In this document: positions 10,123-21,398 of the stretch, in pieces
Layout: each line of letters opens with the position of its first letter
How positions within the stretch are numbered: position 1 is the stretch's first letter
NCBI GenBank assembly: GCA_964017155.1
Contig: OZ024864.1
Location: 35,615,029-35,679,028, forward strand
Reading direction: 5' to 3'
Origin: Oasisia sp. SBJ-2009
Taxonomy: Eukaryota > Annelida > Polychaeta > Sabellida > Siboglinidae
Length of the DNA: 64,000 nt
Notes under the pieces: generated by a model
What the model was told of the DNA's origin: nothing
What the model saw: the letters and a program-made list of their open reading frames with translations, nothing else
Databases searched by the model: none
Program-made: the position numbers and the translations under genes

Positions 10123-10202
10123 GTAGTAATAGCAGTAGTAGTAACTCTAGTAGTAGTAGTAGTAGTGGTAGCGGCAGCGGCAACAGCAGCAACAGCAGCA
10201 GC

Positions 10203-10236
<34 letters not shown>

Positions 10237-10255
10237 GCAACAGTAGTTACAGTAG
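10123..10255. repeat. Compound GTA/GCA trinucleotide tract
   Basis: GTA, GCG and GCA/ACA triplets alternate for about 130 bp. It is less pure than the 9435-9511 tract and of the same composition, so it may be an old duplicate. Confidence 0.88.
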
Positions 10256-10403
10256 TATATTATCATGATTTTAATGGGCCATAATCACCCCACAATGGCA
10301 CACCCACAAACAGATCAAAGTTGGCACAATTCATGACCTAAACATTGAAAAGATATTTGAAATTACGCCACAATGCAGCAAAATTAGTCATTGAAAAATT
10401 AAT

Positions 10404-10612
10404 ATTGTTAATTAGTAAGTGTTTTTCCTCTCCAGAAACTCTTTTCACTGTTTTTCCATATATTTTGGCTGTCTGTTACAGCCTTCTTCAGCGGACTGAA
10501 TTTTGTGATCATGTCACATGACTTACATTAAACAAGCTTAACTATACCAAAAAAAACAAAGAAAACGTTTCTTGAGAGGAAAAACACTTACTAATTAACA
10601 ATGAAACAAGAA
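10404..10612. mobile_element. 209-bp MITE with ~40-bp terminal inverted repeats
   Basis: The left arm begins ATTGTTAATTAGTAAGTG and runs through TTTTTCCTCTC and AGAAAC. The right arm is the inverted complement ending CACTTACTAATTAACAAT, with about 39 of 42 positions matching. TTAA lies just inside both ends, so the element may be TTAGTAAG...CTTACTAA flanked by a TTAA duplication. It has no open frame and can form a long hairpin. Confidence 0.82.
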
Positions 10613-10682
10613 ACATTCGAATAATAATATTGTTCTTTCATAAAATAAATGTGTACAAGTCCAAGATATTTAGGTTATTGAG

Positions 10683-10840
10683 ATTACATTTGAAGAGAAA
10701 CAGGGTGAGAGACAGACAAGCAGCATCCTCTAGACAGACAGAGACAGTTATAGAGAGAGGAGGACGAGAAGGGGAAAGGTGAAATGTAAGGATGGGGATC
10801 GAGGGAAGGAGTGGGAAGAGAAAGAGTGCATTCCAGAAAA
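10683..10840. repeat. Purine-rich (GA) tract
   Basis: A strongly asymmetric A+G stretch, made of GAGAGACAGACA, GAGGAGGACGAGAAGGGG and GGGAAGGAGTGGGAAGAG blocks. It could form triplex DNA. The open frames on the opposite strand are compositional artefacts. Confidence 0.6.
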
Positions 10841-11589
10841 GGGATCATGGATGTGGTATTGTAAGCTACCACAGAAAATGTGTGTGGTACATACATGACC
10901 ATAAGCGTAGGCCATGCACTCAAGTATAGAGACAATATATTTATCCAGGGAACACACCCCACCATCTGGCCCACGAGATAAAATACCAACATACATTTAC
11001 AACATAAACCTCACAGACAATGTAGCTGTTGGGCTTAGTAGGGGGTCACTGAACGTAGCTGTGATACTGGTTATTTAAAACATACAAATAACTTAGTGTT
11101 GGGCATACAATCTTTAACTATGTTTCAACTATAAAACATAAATTGTTCATATATGTATGTGTGATCTGATCATTTTAATTAGGTGGCGCTAGGTGGTGCC
11201 ACATTCGTGGTGTAAGCGTAATGTTTACTTGTTTCCTTGTCATTAATATAACAGGTGATTACCATTTATTTGATATATTTCATCCTAAGATGCTGACATG
11301 CGTTTAATGTGGTTCATGCAAAATAGTAGAAAATGTGTGAGGTGCGAGATTGTAGTCGTGACGGGGGAGAACCCCTGGCTTGGGACGTGGACCGTCAGTC
11401 CAAAGTGTTTTTGTGAAGTGTTTTTTTTGTGTTAAGTATGTTCTACTGTTTTCTCCGGGCCATTCTCCAATTAACACTCATCCTCTATCTAGAGACAGGT
11501 TGGTGAATTGTATATCTCCACTGTCTTACCATCTAGCTATACTATATTGCCTGTTTGATTGTTTGTCTTAATATCAATCTGTTATACCG
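10841..11589. other. Unassigned, possible 5' region of the retrotransposon
   Basis: No coding sequence recognised. It may include the 5' UTR of the retrotransposon that follows. I could not place the element's 5' end. A CTCF-like word lies at 11181-11201. Confidence 0.35.
11181..11201 (+). promoter_or_regulatory. CTCF-like sequence 1
   Basis: AGGTGGCGCTAGGTGGTGCC contains AGGTGGCGCTA, close to the fly CTCF core, followed by a second partial core. It is a sequence match only, and binding is inferred. Confidence 0.3.
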
Positions 11590-11604
11590 TTGTTAATCTT
11601 AATT

Positions 11605-12426
11605 ACTAACTTTCAGGAAATCAGTGATGATGAATTTGTTTATGAAAATTCTTCTTTTGAAGATACTTATGACTATTATAAATTAATGGATAAATGTACA
11701 CAATGTAATTTAAATTCTTTCAGTTACTCAGACTGTAGTCCTCACAATTTTGGAAATGACATAGACCCAAACAAAAATTTCTACAATAACACATCAAAAT
11801 GTAAGTATTATACCAACTTACAATTAAATGAGGAAATTGGTGGGGTTGATGGATTGTCGTTTATACATTTTAATGCCAGAAGTCTAAACACAAATTTTCA
11901 CAAGATTAAAGACTATATTTTAGAAGTAAATGTAAAATTTAAATTACCCGAAGAGGGGGTGGTGTTGCTCTATACACAAACAAAAAATATCAGGAGCACT
12001 GACAGAAAGTAAATCGTTTGTAGTAGAACATATTCTTGAATGTGTTACTGTAGAATTAACCATAAAGAACCACACAAATGTTGTAGTTAGTTGTATTTAC
12101 ATAACACCAGGATCACTGATAGATACATTTTGTGAAAACTTAGAACTTAACATAAGTGATGTTAAATCTGTTAAAACAATATTTATGTGTGGTGACTTTA
12201 ACATATATTTATTAAAACATGAGACCCATAATAATACTAATCAGTTTCTAGACACAATGCAAAGGTTAGGTCTTTACCCGATAATTGATAAGCCTACCAG
12301 GATCACAGACAGCTCAACTACATTAATAGATAACATATTCACAAATGAATTAAGCGTCAACATAACTAGTGGGATTATGTTCAATGATATTAGTGATCAT
12401 TTATCAATTTTTGCACTCTGTGAGTA
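11605..12426 (+). pseudogene. Endonuclease domain of the retrotransposon (broken)
   Basis: The frame opens with an acidic N-terminus, then FIHFNARSLNTNFHKIKDYI, the first endonuclease motif. About 40-60 residues that should follow, including the SETW region, are missing. The sequence jumps at about 11945 to RRGGGVALYTN in another frame. A second shift near 11995 leads to VVVSCIYITPG, then MCGDFNIYLL (the catalytic GDFN), KPTRITDSSTTLIDNIFTN, and NDISDHLSIF (the catalytic SDH). So the C-terminal half of the active site is intact while the N-terminal half is deleted. Confidence 0.82.
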
Positions 12427-12429
12427 GAA

Positions 12430-14456
12430 CATAAGCAGGTATAATGTAAAAGAATTTCAATTTATCAGAAATATGAATGAGGATAAAATGGCATCATTTT
12501 CCAATGAACTAAGTCAACAAACCTGGGAAATTGTGCTAAAATCTGATAATGTTAATCAATCATATGACTCTTTTCTACACATATTTATGGATATATTTAA
12601 CAAACACTGTCCAGTAAAATAAAGTTCCCCAAAAAGCTTGGAAAATAAAAAAAAACCTGGTTCACCAAAGGTTTAAAACGTGCTTGTACAAAGAAAAATA
12701 AGTTATATAAAGCATTCATTGTAATGAGATCTGCAGAAGCAGAACCAAAGTATAATATATACAAAAATAAATTAACATCTATATTAAGAATTACAGAAAA
12801 AAACTATTATAGCTCAATGTTAGAAAAACAAAAAGCAAATGTTAAAGAGACCTGGAAAATTATAAATGAAGTAATTAAGAAATGCAAAAATAAGCCAACA
12901 TCCAGAATACTTTATGAAAAACAACAAGGTAATTTCAAAGAAAGAAGATATTGCTTTATGGATTTAATAACTTCTTTACAAATGTTGGCCCCAACTTAGC
13001 AAAAATATCCCCTTACCTAAAAACGATACAACTATTTATGATTACTTAGAAGAAAACACTGAACATACTATGTTTCTAAGTCCTGTTGATGACCTAGAAA
13101 TTATTAGAACTATTCAAAATTGTAAAAATAAAAGATCAACTGATTTCTGTGACATTAGCATAAGCCTGCTTAAGAAAGTAATTTATAAAATAGTTAAGCC
13201 ATTTGCTCATATATGTAATGTTTCATTTCAAACAGGTGTTTTTTCCAAATAAAATGAAAATAGCTAAAGTTATTCCGCTATATAAGTCTGGATAAAAAAC
13301 TTTTTCACAAATGACAGGCCAATATTCTGGAGAAACTATATAACAGATTGGACATGTTCATAAATAAATGTAACATACTCAATCCAAGTCAGTATGGGTT
13401 TAGATCTAGCATGTCAACAACTGAGGCTCTTTTAGATTTGGTAGAAGAAATTACAACTTCATTAGGAAAAAAATAAGTATACTGTTGGAGTATTTATTGA
13501 CCTAATGAAGACCTTTGATACTGTTGATCATGATACATTGTGTACAAAACTGCATTTCTATGGTGTGTGTGGTGTCGCACAGAAATGGATTCAGAGTTAT
13601 TTAGAAAATAGAAAGCAGTTTTCAGTTTTAATAACTGTCATTCAGAAATACTAAATGTATCATGTGGTGTCCCTCAGGGTTCCATTTTGGGACCAACATT
13701 AGTTATCATGTATATTAATGACATCTGTAAAGTCTCACAAGTGTTCAAGTATATTTTATTTGCTGATGATACAAATCTATTATGTTGTGATAGAGACTTA
13801 AATGAACTTGTTCGAATGATAAATAGTGGATTACAACAACTGCAGACATGGTTTTCAAAAAACTATTTACATGATTTTTGGTAATCGCAGAATAACTGCA
13901 GATATTTGTGTTAGAATAAATAAAGAGAAAATCAATAGAGTAAATTACACAACATTTTTAGGTGTAGTAATTGCTGACAAATTAAACTGGAAAAGTCACA
14001 TTTTATCAATAAGATCTAAACTGTCAAAATGTTGTGCTATTATGTATAGAGCCAGTTCCTTGATATGGTGCTGAAGTATGGGGTAACACATATGCTACAA
14101 ATATTCATTGTTTAGTTTTATTACAGAAAAGGGTTATAAGATTAATTTGTAGTGCCAAAAGACTTGATCACACAAACTTATTCTTTCACAATGTACATAT
14201 TCTTAAAACACCAGATCTTGTAAAACTAAAAACTGGTATAATTATGTTTAAGACATATCCAATGAATGTACACAAATTATTCAGAATACATGAGTCACGA
14301 TATTCATCCAGGCATAAATGTAAGTTCAAGCAAATCTATGTACGTAGTAACTTAAATAATATGTGTATTTCTGTTACTGGTGTTAAACTTTGGAACACCC
14401 TCGATAATTCACTGATTAATTGTAAAAAAAATTCATCATTTCAAAAAGTCTGTTGA
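12430..14456 (+). pseudogene. Reverse transcriptase domain and tail of the retrotransposon (broken)
   Basis: After a linker (12430-12720) come KPTSRILYEKQQG, NKRSTDFCDISISLLKK, KIAKVIPLYKSG, and SQYGFRSSMSTTEALLDLVE (about 13388-13447). The palm motifs follow: VGVFIDLMKTFDTVDHDTL (about 13484-13540), GVPQGSILGP (about 13663-13692) and the catalytic FADDTNLL (about 13760-13783). Then come a thumb block TTFLGVVIADKLNWKSHI and a C-terminal section with LLQKRVIRLI and VKLWNTLDNSL. At least seven frameshifts or stops break the frame. The catalytic aspartates are present, but the protein could not be made. Confidence 0.88.
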
Positions 14457-15011
14457 ATAGTTATGTGTTAGATCGAGTCCTAGATTATTTTGCCAACATA
14501 AATTAGACAACTAAATTAAACATTCAGATTGTTTATTGTTATAAAGGTTTTTCTTCAATAAATGTCACAATGTCTTTTTTCGATTAAATGTCGTATGTAA
14601 ATAGTGTTGTCGCACTTATTGCACTGTTCAGATGCTGTATGTAATTAAGCAATTATAAGGGTAAACATGATCAGCATTGTACTTCTTTTACCCTTTTTCA
14701 AGAATTTGTATTGTATGCACTGTATGTATAATGTAGTAGTAGTAATTGTTGTTGTTGAAATCAATTTCAATTCAAAAAAAATAATGGTATGTTGTACTAT
14801 TCACTATTTTAGACTATTGTGTACAGATGGGCGATGATGTAATTTGTCCAGAAAATGTGCAGAATGTTCCGTCTCTGATGACTCCTTAAAACGATCGACA
14901 GTGAACAAGTTAACATACTTGCCATTTGGCCCAGTAGAGTAATAACAAATGATTAAGACTTAACTTGTGCACTGTGTTTATTTCGATAACGGTGTGGAAG
15001 GTACATTCACG

Positions 15012-15031
15012 ATTAGCCGCTAGATGGTGAC
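15012..15031 (+). promoter_or_regulatory. CTCF-like sequence 2
   Basis: ATTAGCCGCTAGATGGTGAC resembles the CTCF consensus CCRCTAGRKGGC with T for C near the end. Sequence match only. Confidence 0.3.
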
Positions 15032-15071
15032 ACTTAATTGTCAAGTTATGGTATAGTGTTTGGTTCACCAG

Positions 15072-15092
15072 TAGTCGCTAGATGGTGCCACC
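15072..15092 (+). promoter_or_regulatory. CTCF-like sequence 3
   Basis: TAGTCGCTAGATGGTGCCAC lies 58 bp after the previous site in the same orientation and shares CGCTAGATGGTG with it. Confidence 0.3.
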
Positions 15093-18013
15093 ATTTGTAA
15101 GTGTACTGTGTTGTGGGATTTTGTAATCCACTGCTATATGTACTGTAATTTGGGATTATCCTTTCGAATGATGTCTGGAGCTCGTATATAATCTCCAGCA
15201 TTGTGGCTGGTAGATAATTATAGATGTTGTTTATAGACAGATATCATAGTTTTATATGTTGCCTTGTTGCAGTATCTAGTTTTACAACTAATACTTTTTT
15301 TGTATTCTACAGCTAATGGCTTACCTGATCAAGGCCATCTTGCTTAGTACCGGTTGTTGTTTTAGGGTGTTTAGTTATTTGTTTGGTATCGGTTAATTAG
15401 GGATTATCGAGTTTGGTAAAGTACAGGAGTAGAGTCATTGTTTGTGATTATTGTGAATTTGTGCTTGTCATATTAAACATTGCTGTTCCTAAATCTTTTT
15501 GTCCTGGTGCCTGTGCTAAACATTTGTTTATATACTATTCAGTATTAATTATTGCTGAGGCCTGACTTGTATATGTAAGCAGGGCTTACATATGTATTAC
15601 TTTGATGACTGAACATTGAAAACCGTCCAGTAATACGTGTACCTAGGTGCATTGCCTGTCTTTAATTGTTTTGTAGCACCTATTACCATGTCCTCTTTTT
15701 TTGACTTAGAAAGGTCAAACAGCAAAACAATAAGTTTTTTAATTAACAAGGATTTTTTTTTATTTGGTGTATTATGACTGATGAATTGTTAGTTATAATA
15801 AAACATTTATGGTAATGTTTCAATCAATGAAATGTATTTTTTTAATATTTGATCCACATGTATGGTTAATAATTCAATTTACACATAAAAGCCCAATTTT
15901 ACAAGACCCTATGAATAGAAGTCCGATTTTCATAAACCTTCCAATCTACTGTTTTGGTGTTTCTAAAACTTAACATGTATGTATATTACTAAATGGTCTG
16001 GTGGATTTAGCTGCCACAAAGACCACAACACTCATGATATTTGAGCTGTTTACTTATCTAGGATATTGGTAACACGTAGATTTACATCTGGCCAATATTT
16101 AAATGTTGTTTGATCTTTCAGTACATTGCTTCTCAAAGTATTATTGATCGATCTAAAACAGTTCTGGCATACAGTTGGTTGGGTTATAGTCTACAACACT
16201 GACATTGTAGGCAGTTATTCAAACTGTGATAACTAGCCTTTAGTAATTAACTTCATTGATCCTGAAACCCGATCTATCGGAGTTTCACACCAGTGTGCAC
16301 ACTAATCGCTATATATTCGCAGTACAATAACAACTCCATCAAATTATGCCCGGATGTAGATAGGAGATTTGCTGACAGTCTGACACCAAGTTTACGCATG
16401 TTGATTGAGAAAAACAGTATTTTCTAGCAAAATCAAATCAGCAATGGATCATAAATGTTTCAATGTTAGTGGTATCAGTGATTATGAGCAAGAATTGCAG
16501 TTGTTTAGTTATTATGTCCAATGTTTCATATGAAAATATGAAAAGCAGCAGTGATGTTGACGGCCATATTTTTAAGCTGTCAAATAATTGTGCATTAGCG
16601 ACAACAACAAAATAATTTTAATGTTTCTTGTCGGCCACCTTGTTTCTTGTCTGGATTGTTTTACATAAATGATACTCTGATTATTTTTTATAATTTGTAT
16701 AGTCACACAACAGTAATTGTGATGCCCACCACAGTATAAGCAAATTTTTGTTCATTCATAATTACTTGTGATGGCAGAGACATGATCTGTATGTACTACA
16801 TTAATTCTGATTTGAGAAAGACAGGACCATTAACTTCCTAAGTGGCATAATATTGAAACCTATAATTGATCAATAAATAATTATTTGGTTACTCATAGAA
16901 GATACTTTATATATTGCAATGGGCTAATAACTGATAAAATAATTGCATATAATTGTGGAGACATCACAAAGTAAAACTTTTTTGTCGACCATCTTGGATT
17001 TTTTACATATGTAAATTATATTATAATATGTTTCGATTTGTCATACAACTTTGATTTTTATACACCAATATATCTATAAAAAAAATCTGGATCATATAAT
17101 GTAATTATGATGAACACTTTTCACAATACCGTTCATTATGTGAACCCATGTGTTGAAGCCCTCAGAACCAATCTCCCACATTTTCAACGAAACCTAAGTG
17201 AAAAAATTGCAGGAGCCTCCTGGTATTGTACTTCAGTTCACTGACAGTCTCTCGGTTTCACAGCGTGAACAGCAAATCTCCCGGTTTTCAATGAACCAAA
17301 AACAAACAAATTCTATACCTTATTTACCCAACTGGATGTGGATAATTGGTTTTATATCTGGTCTTCTGGTTTTAAACTTGTGTGTTTCTCAGTGCCGCCT
17401 CACGACAGTAACTGCAATTGAAAAATCTGAGACTCAGTTAATGCTATGGATCTGCAAATCCGTTAGGAGCGCGTCGGTAGGTCGGCTGCAATTTGTATCC
17501 ACTAGGCCTTCTGCTCATAAGGGGAGGTCCAGGGAAACTCCTTTTAAGAACCTCGCAATAATCGTATGGTGGTGAAACCACATTTATCTGAGACCCAAGA
17601 TGACCGAGAATGCCACCGTATGAATTATAACATTTTAAATGAGTTATTTAATGCTGATTTTGATGAATGAATAAGCGATATGTTCAGATAATTATATCTT
17701 CATAGCACGGTGAGGACATTTTCTGAAGTTTGTTAGTAATTAGATGGATATTTAATTAGAAGACCCTGAACATTTCATACAAATTGCATGTATGTAATGC
17801 ATTGTAGCTAAGTCGTTTCGAATTTACCGACCATTTATTTAGGATTCCGCTGACGACCATTTTGTTTAGTAACATAATATACATAATCTAATTGCATCAT
17901 TGAACACGATATTATTTAAACACTATTTAGGAGTGAATGTATGTGTAAATATATAATCTTTCTAATGAGGTTAATATTTTTAATTTATGTGCTAATTTGA
18001 GCATCTTAATTAT

Positions 18014-18357
18014 CAATAATTATTGGCATAGTGAGATTTCCTATGGTAATCAATATGCTGCTTATGGTGACTGGTTTGTTAAAAAAAATTATTTACAGAG
18101 AGTCAGAGACATGTCAAGGTTGACAAACAGATCTGCTATAGAAATATGTACTACCGATATATGTCAATCTGCTAATAAGGCAAATATATGTAAAGGTTAT
18201 TGAAGTCTGTCGCAAAATGGTATTTGTACTGAGCCAGTTAACTTGTATAAACACTTACATAAAATAGTTACTGAAAAGTTTAACAAGAAAATAGAAAATT
18301 ATGTTAAGAGTACACTGGATTCCATAGTAGGTGCAAATATATCTGACAAACTATAAG
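18014..18357 (+). pseudogene. Coding-looking stretch with an in-frame stop, unrecognised
   Basis: One frame reads NNYWHSEISYGNQYAAYGDW and continues through VRDMSRLTNRSAIEICTTDI, a TGA at about 18201, then PVNLYKHLHKIVTEKFNKK and SIVGANISDKL before a TAA. The composition is protein-like (charged, few repeats), and the frame stays the same on both sides of the TGA. I do not recognise the family. It lies just left of the inverted-repeat element and could be the end of a decayed transposase or retroelement protein. Confidence 0.3.
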
Positions 18358-18698
18358 TTTATAACAGTTTGCAAGTGCATTTCAGTTGAGTGATCCAGAC
18401 CCGGTATGAACGCATGCTACACAGCAGGCTGTTTGGTGGTCACAAATTTGGTATCATTTTCTGAAAGTTAAAACTGCCATGTAAGTTTAGAATGCATAAA
18501 GATATTTAAATTATGTAAACGGTATCTTGTTACCTATTATACATACGATCAACGTGCACCACCATAAACATGGTAAAGTTATTTTTTATTTTGTTTGCAG
18601 GTCCCTACTAATGCTCACAAACACCGATGGCGCGGACAACAAACTGAACAATGTCAATGACATGAATTGGAGTTATTTAAATCACGTCTTACTTTGAT

Positions 18699-18916
18699 GA
18701 CTGAACGTTAAAACGGTACTATTCCAGTTAACTGGCCTAAATTAAAATTATTACTATTAGGGTCTTTTCAAAACGTTTTTACCAACTTTTTTCGTTGTGT
18801 ATATGTTTGGAATGTCATTCTACATCATTTCCGGTACAAAAAAGTCTGATATTAATTTATTAAATTGTGATTTAGAGCAATTTAATGCCGTCGAGGCGAT
18901 GGAAATAAGCCGATTG
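18699..18916 (+). repeat. Left terminal inverted repeat
   Basis: Pairs with 21184-21398. Divergence is by point changes and short indels, about 75-80% by eye, so the insertion is old. Confidence 0.8.
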
Positions 18917-19275
18917 ATATATATGCATATCATTGTGTATTATCAGAGTAATATGACTTGTTTGACTGTCTTAATTATGAATCTACACATACACAAATGT
19001 CCTACATTTTAAATTTCTTTAAAATTAGCAAATTTCCAACTCTAAAAGGTCAATGTGTATTAGAAGGTATTGTTGTTAAACTTTTACCAGGCATAAACTA
19101 GATCAAAGACAAAATAACCAGTAACTCTCAATATCCTTCCATGCTTCCTTCTTAAGAAGAATGGGAACCCATTGATATAACTTTTAAAAATAAATTGCTT
19201 ATGATATACGAGAGGGTTCTCAGACATTGATTGCAAGCTAAATATGAATGGTTAAATGAACTTTTGTGCGTATTT
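18916..19275 (+). repeat. Internal module copy 1 (forward)
   Basis: 360-bp period to the next copy. In one frame it reads LNYESTHTQMSYILNFFKIS, then PTLKGQCVLEGIVVKLLPG, and later EEWEPIDITFKNKLLMIYER, with scattered stops. Confidence 0.75.
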
Positions 19276-19640
19276 GATATACATGCATAACATTGTGTAT
19301 TATCAGAGCAATATGTTATGCCTGATGGTCTCAATTATGAATCTACACATACCCAAATGTCCTACATTTTATATTTCTTTAAAATTAGCAAACTTCCAAC
19401 CCATAAAGGTCAATGTGGATTAGAAGGTATCGTTATCAAACGTTTACCAGGCATAAAACAGTGAGTCCAAAGACTAAAATAATAAATAACTCTCGATATC
19501 CTTCGATGCATCTTTGTCAAGAAGAATGGGGACCCATAGATACAGAAAAGTATCAATAAATCACTTGCGAGCGGGTTTTCAAGCACTAAACTTGAGTTAA
19601 ACATAATAAGTATGTTATTGGTAATATTTGTAAATATTGC
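19276..19640 (+). repeat. Internal module copy 2 (forward)
   Basis: Same frame as copy 1, reading VLSEQYVMPDGLNYESTHTQ, MSYILYFFKISKLP and GLEGIVIKRLPGIKQ. Many differences from copy 1 are at third codon positions. Its downstream half is more diverged. Confidence 0.75.
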
Positions 19641-19679
19641 ATATCTATGCATATCAGTTCTTTGGGAGTTTTTCTTGGA

Positions 19680-20048
19680 AGCATGGGGCTGGTTTATGCC
19701 TGGTAAAAGTTTGATAACAATACCTTCTAATCCATGTTGACCTTTTAGGGTCGGAGGTTTGCTAATTTTAAAGAAATATAAAATGTAGGACATTTGGATA
19801 TGTGTAGATTTATAATTAAGACCTTCAGGCATGCCATATTGCTCTGATAATACAATGTTATGCATGTATTATATAAAATACACACAACAGATCACTGAAC
19901 CATTTATATTTAGCTTGCAATCAATGTCTGAAAACCTTCTCGTATATCATAAGCAATTTATTTAAAAAGTTGTATTATGGATCCCCATTCTTCTTGAGAA
20001 GGAAGCATGGAAGGATATTGAGAGTTAGTTGTTATTTTGTCTTTGAAC
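19680..20048 (-). repeat. Internal module copy 3 (reversed)
   Basis: On the minus strand it reads HNIVLSEQYGMPEGLNYKST, QMSYILYFFKISKPPTLKG and GIVIKLLPGINQ. This is the longest open version (frame open 19865-19410). It forms the centre of a large hairpin with copy 2. Confidence 0.75.
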
Positions 20049-20404
20049 TGGATTATGCCTGGTAAAAGTTTGATAACAATACCTTCTAATCCACATTGAC
20101 CTTTTAGGGTTGGAAGTTTGGTAATTTTAAAGAAATATAAAATGTAAGATATTTGGGTTTGTGCAGATTAATAATTAAGACCAACAGGCATGTCATATTG
20201 CTCTGATAATATACAATGTTATGCATATATATCAATTACACACAACAGTTCGTTTAACCATCTATATTTAGCTTGCAATCAATGTCTGAAAACCCTTTCG
20301 TATATCACAAGCAATTTATTTTAAAAGTTGTGGCACCCAGACGTGTGCCATTTTTGTTGTGGATATTAAGATTTAATAGTTATTTGAGTTATAAAAATGA
20401 ACTA
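20049..20404 (-). repeat. Internal module copy 4 (reversed)
   Basis: Follows copy 3 with a 359-bp period. It shares TATGCCTGGTAAAAGTTTG and ACCTTCTAATCCA, and the flanking CAATGTCTGAAAACC section. Confidence 0.75.
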
Positions 20405-20622
20405 ACACCTAGAAAAAGTTTTGTGATAATACAAGCTACGCCTCATCGACCTTTTTGGGTCGAAAGTTGGTACTTTTTTTACAAATATAATAACGTACCA
20501 TTTGCATATGTACAGATTCATAATTAAGGCAACAAGACATGCCATATTTCTTAGATTTGCACATATTTATGTTTTGTACCATATATGCACAATTTGGGTA
20601 TAAGGTGTGTGTATTTTGCACA
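20405..20622 (-). repeat. Internal module copy 5 (reversed, degenerate)
   Basis: Weaker match with the same layout. The minus strand gives LNYESVHMQMVRYYICKKS followed by NFRPKKVDE. It is the most diverged copy. Confidence 0.55.
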
Positions 20623-21183
20623 CAATCAGGGTCTGCAACCCTCCCACGTGTGATATTTTGAATAAATCATGATGTTTAACAACATGCTGCACATTAACCA
20701 TACACTATATTTATGTTCTAATAGTAGTTATGTACTCTTTATATTATAGAGAACAACTCCACACAATTTCACTGACACAGGCTAAAGAGTGCAGAAGATA
20801 TTGACTAGTGAAATGTTAATACAATTATTTATTTTTAACAAGCTGTCGAAAAACGTCCCCAATTTCAAACTGCCGTAACTTGAAAATTAGTTACGCTAGA
20901 ACGCTCAAATTTTGGTTTCTTACTATTCTTACCAAAGGTTCTCACCATACTGATCAACCTCATTGGTTGCGTTCACACGGAATAACTTATATATGAACAC
21001 AACATATATATCCTCATTATATAGAATAAAAAGTTAATGATGTAGCCTTAGACTTAGTTTTTGGGACAAATTCGCAAATCGCAAGACATCGCCTTGCCCT
21101 TGGGCCTTGGCTGTGCCTTTGCCTTTGGCTTTGCGGTCGTGATACGTCTGGGGAGCGCTATGTATTAATTGCTCACGTCCAGT

Positions 21184-21398
21184 GACATCGGCTTATTTAC
21201 GTCGACTAGACGACATTAAACTGATATAAAACACAATTTAAAAAAAACGATATCTTACTTCGTTTTAGCGGGTGTAATTCAGAATGACATTCCAAACACA
21301 TACATATCGAAAAAACGTGGTAAATCCGTTTTGAAAAAGCCCTAAATAATTTTAGGCCAGTTAAACTGGAAAATTACCGATATTTTAGTTCACTTCAG
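21184..21398 (-). repeat. Right terminal inverted repeat
   Basis: Inverted partner of 18699-18916. Between it and copy 5 (20623-21183) is sequence with no further feature, apart from a CTTGCCCTTGGGCCTTGG-type imperfect repeat near 21095. Confidence 0.8.

Larger units (their letters stand above)
11590..14781 (+). mobile_element. Non-LTR retrotransposon (CR1/Jockey group), decayed
   Basis: A plus-strand element with an apurinic-type endonuclease followed by reverse transcriptase and the C-terminal tail, all frameshifted. The 3' end is probably AATTGTTGTTGTTGAAATCA, followed by a short TTCAATTC-type repeat and an A run ending near 14781, which is the usual form of a CR1/L2-like tail. No separate ORF1 (gag-like) is visible upstream. 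No target duplication could be set because the 5' end is uncertain. It is the longest retroelement in the window. Confidence 0.85.
14782..18688. other. Largely unassigned AT-rich interval
   Basis: No complete gene is recognised. Open frames at 17198-17575 (one hydrophobic segment, no motif) and 17997-18203 are the longest. CTCF-like words lie at 15014-15030 and 15072-15091. The word TTACTTTGATGACTGAAC at 15597-15614 recurs at 18689-18706, next to the inverted-repeat element. A TATA-like stretch (CGTATATAATC) at about 15182 hints at an old LTR, which I could not prove. Confidence 0.35.
18699..21398. mobile_element. 2.7-kb element with ~215-bp terminal inverted repeats
   Basis: The ends match as inverted complements over more than 200 bp. 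On the left, CCAGTTAACTGGCCTAAA, TTTCAAAACG, GTTTGGAATGTCATTC, TTAAATTGTG and AATAAGCCGAT appear in that order. The complement of the right end gives CCAGTTTAACTGGCCTAAA, TTTCAAAACG, GTTTGGAATGTCATTC, TTAAATTGTG and AATAAGCCGAT. The interior is a nested palindrome of five copies of one module, two forward and three reversed. No transposase is seen and no target duplication is clear. Superfamily unknown. Confidence 0.8.

Noticed and set aside
10021..10284. Polyvaline/polyalanine open frame
   Set aside because: Explained by the trinucleotide tract and the foldback element before it.
15106..15520. Possible solo LTR (TGTTGTGGG start, TATATAA box, TGGTGCC primer-site-like word)
   Set aside because: No second LTR, no clear TG...CA ends, no target duplication and no gag-pol next to it.
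17198..17575. 125-codon plus-strand frame with a hydrophobic segment
   Set aside because: Begins at a non-ATG codon, has no motif and no splice context. The hydrophobic stretch is what AT-rich noncoding sequence often gives.
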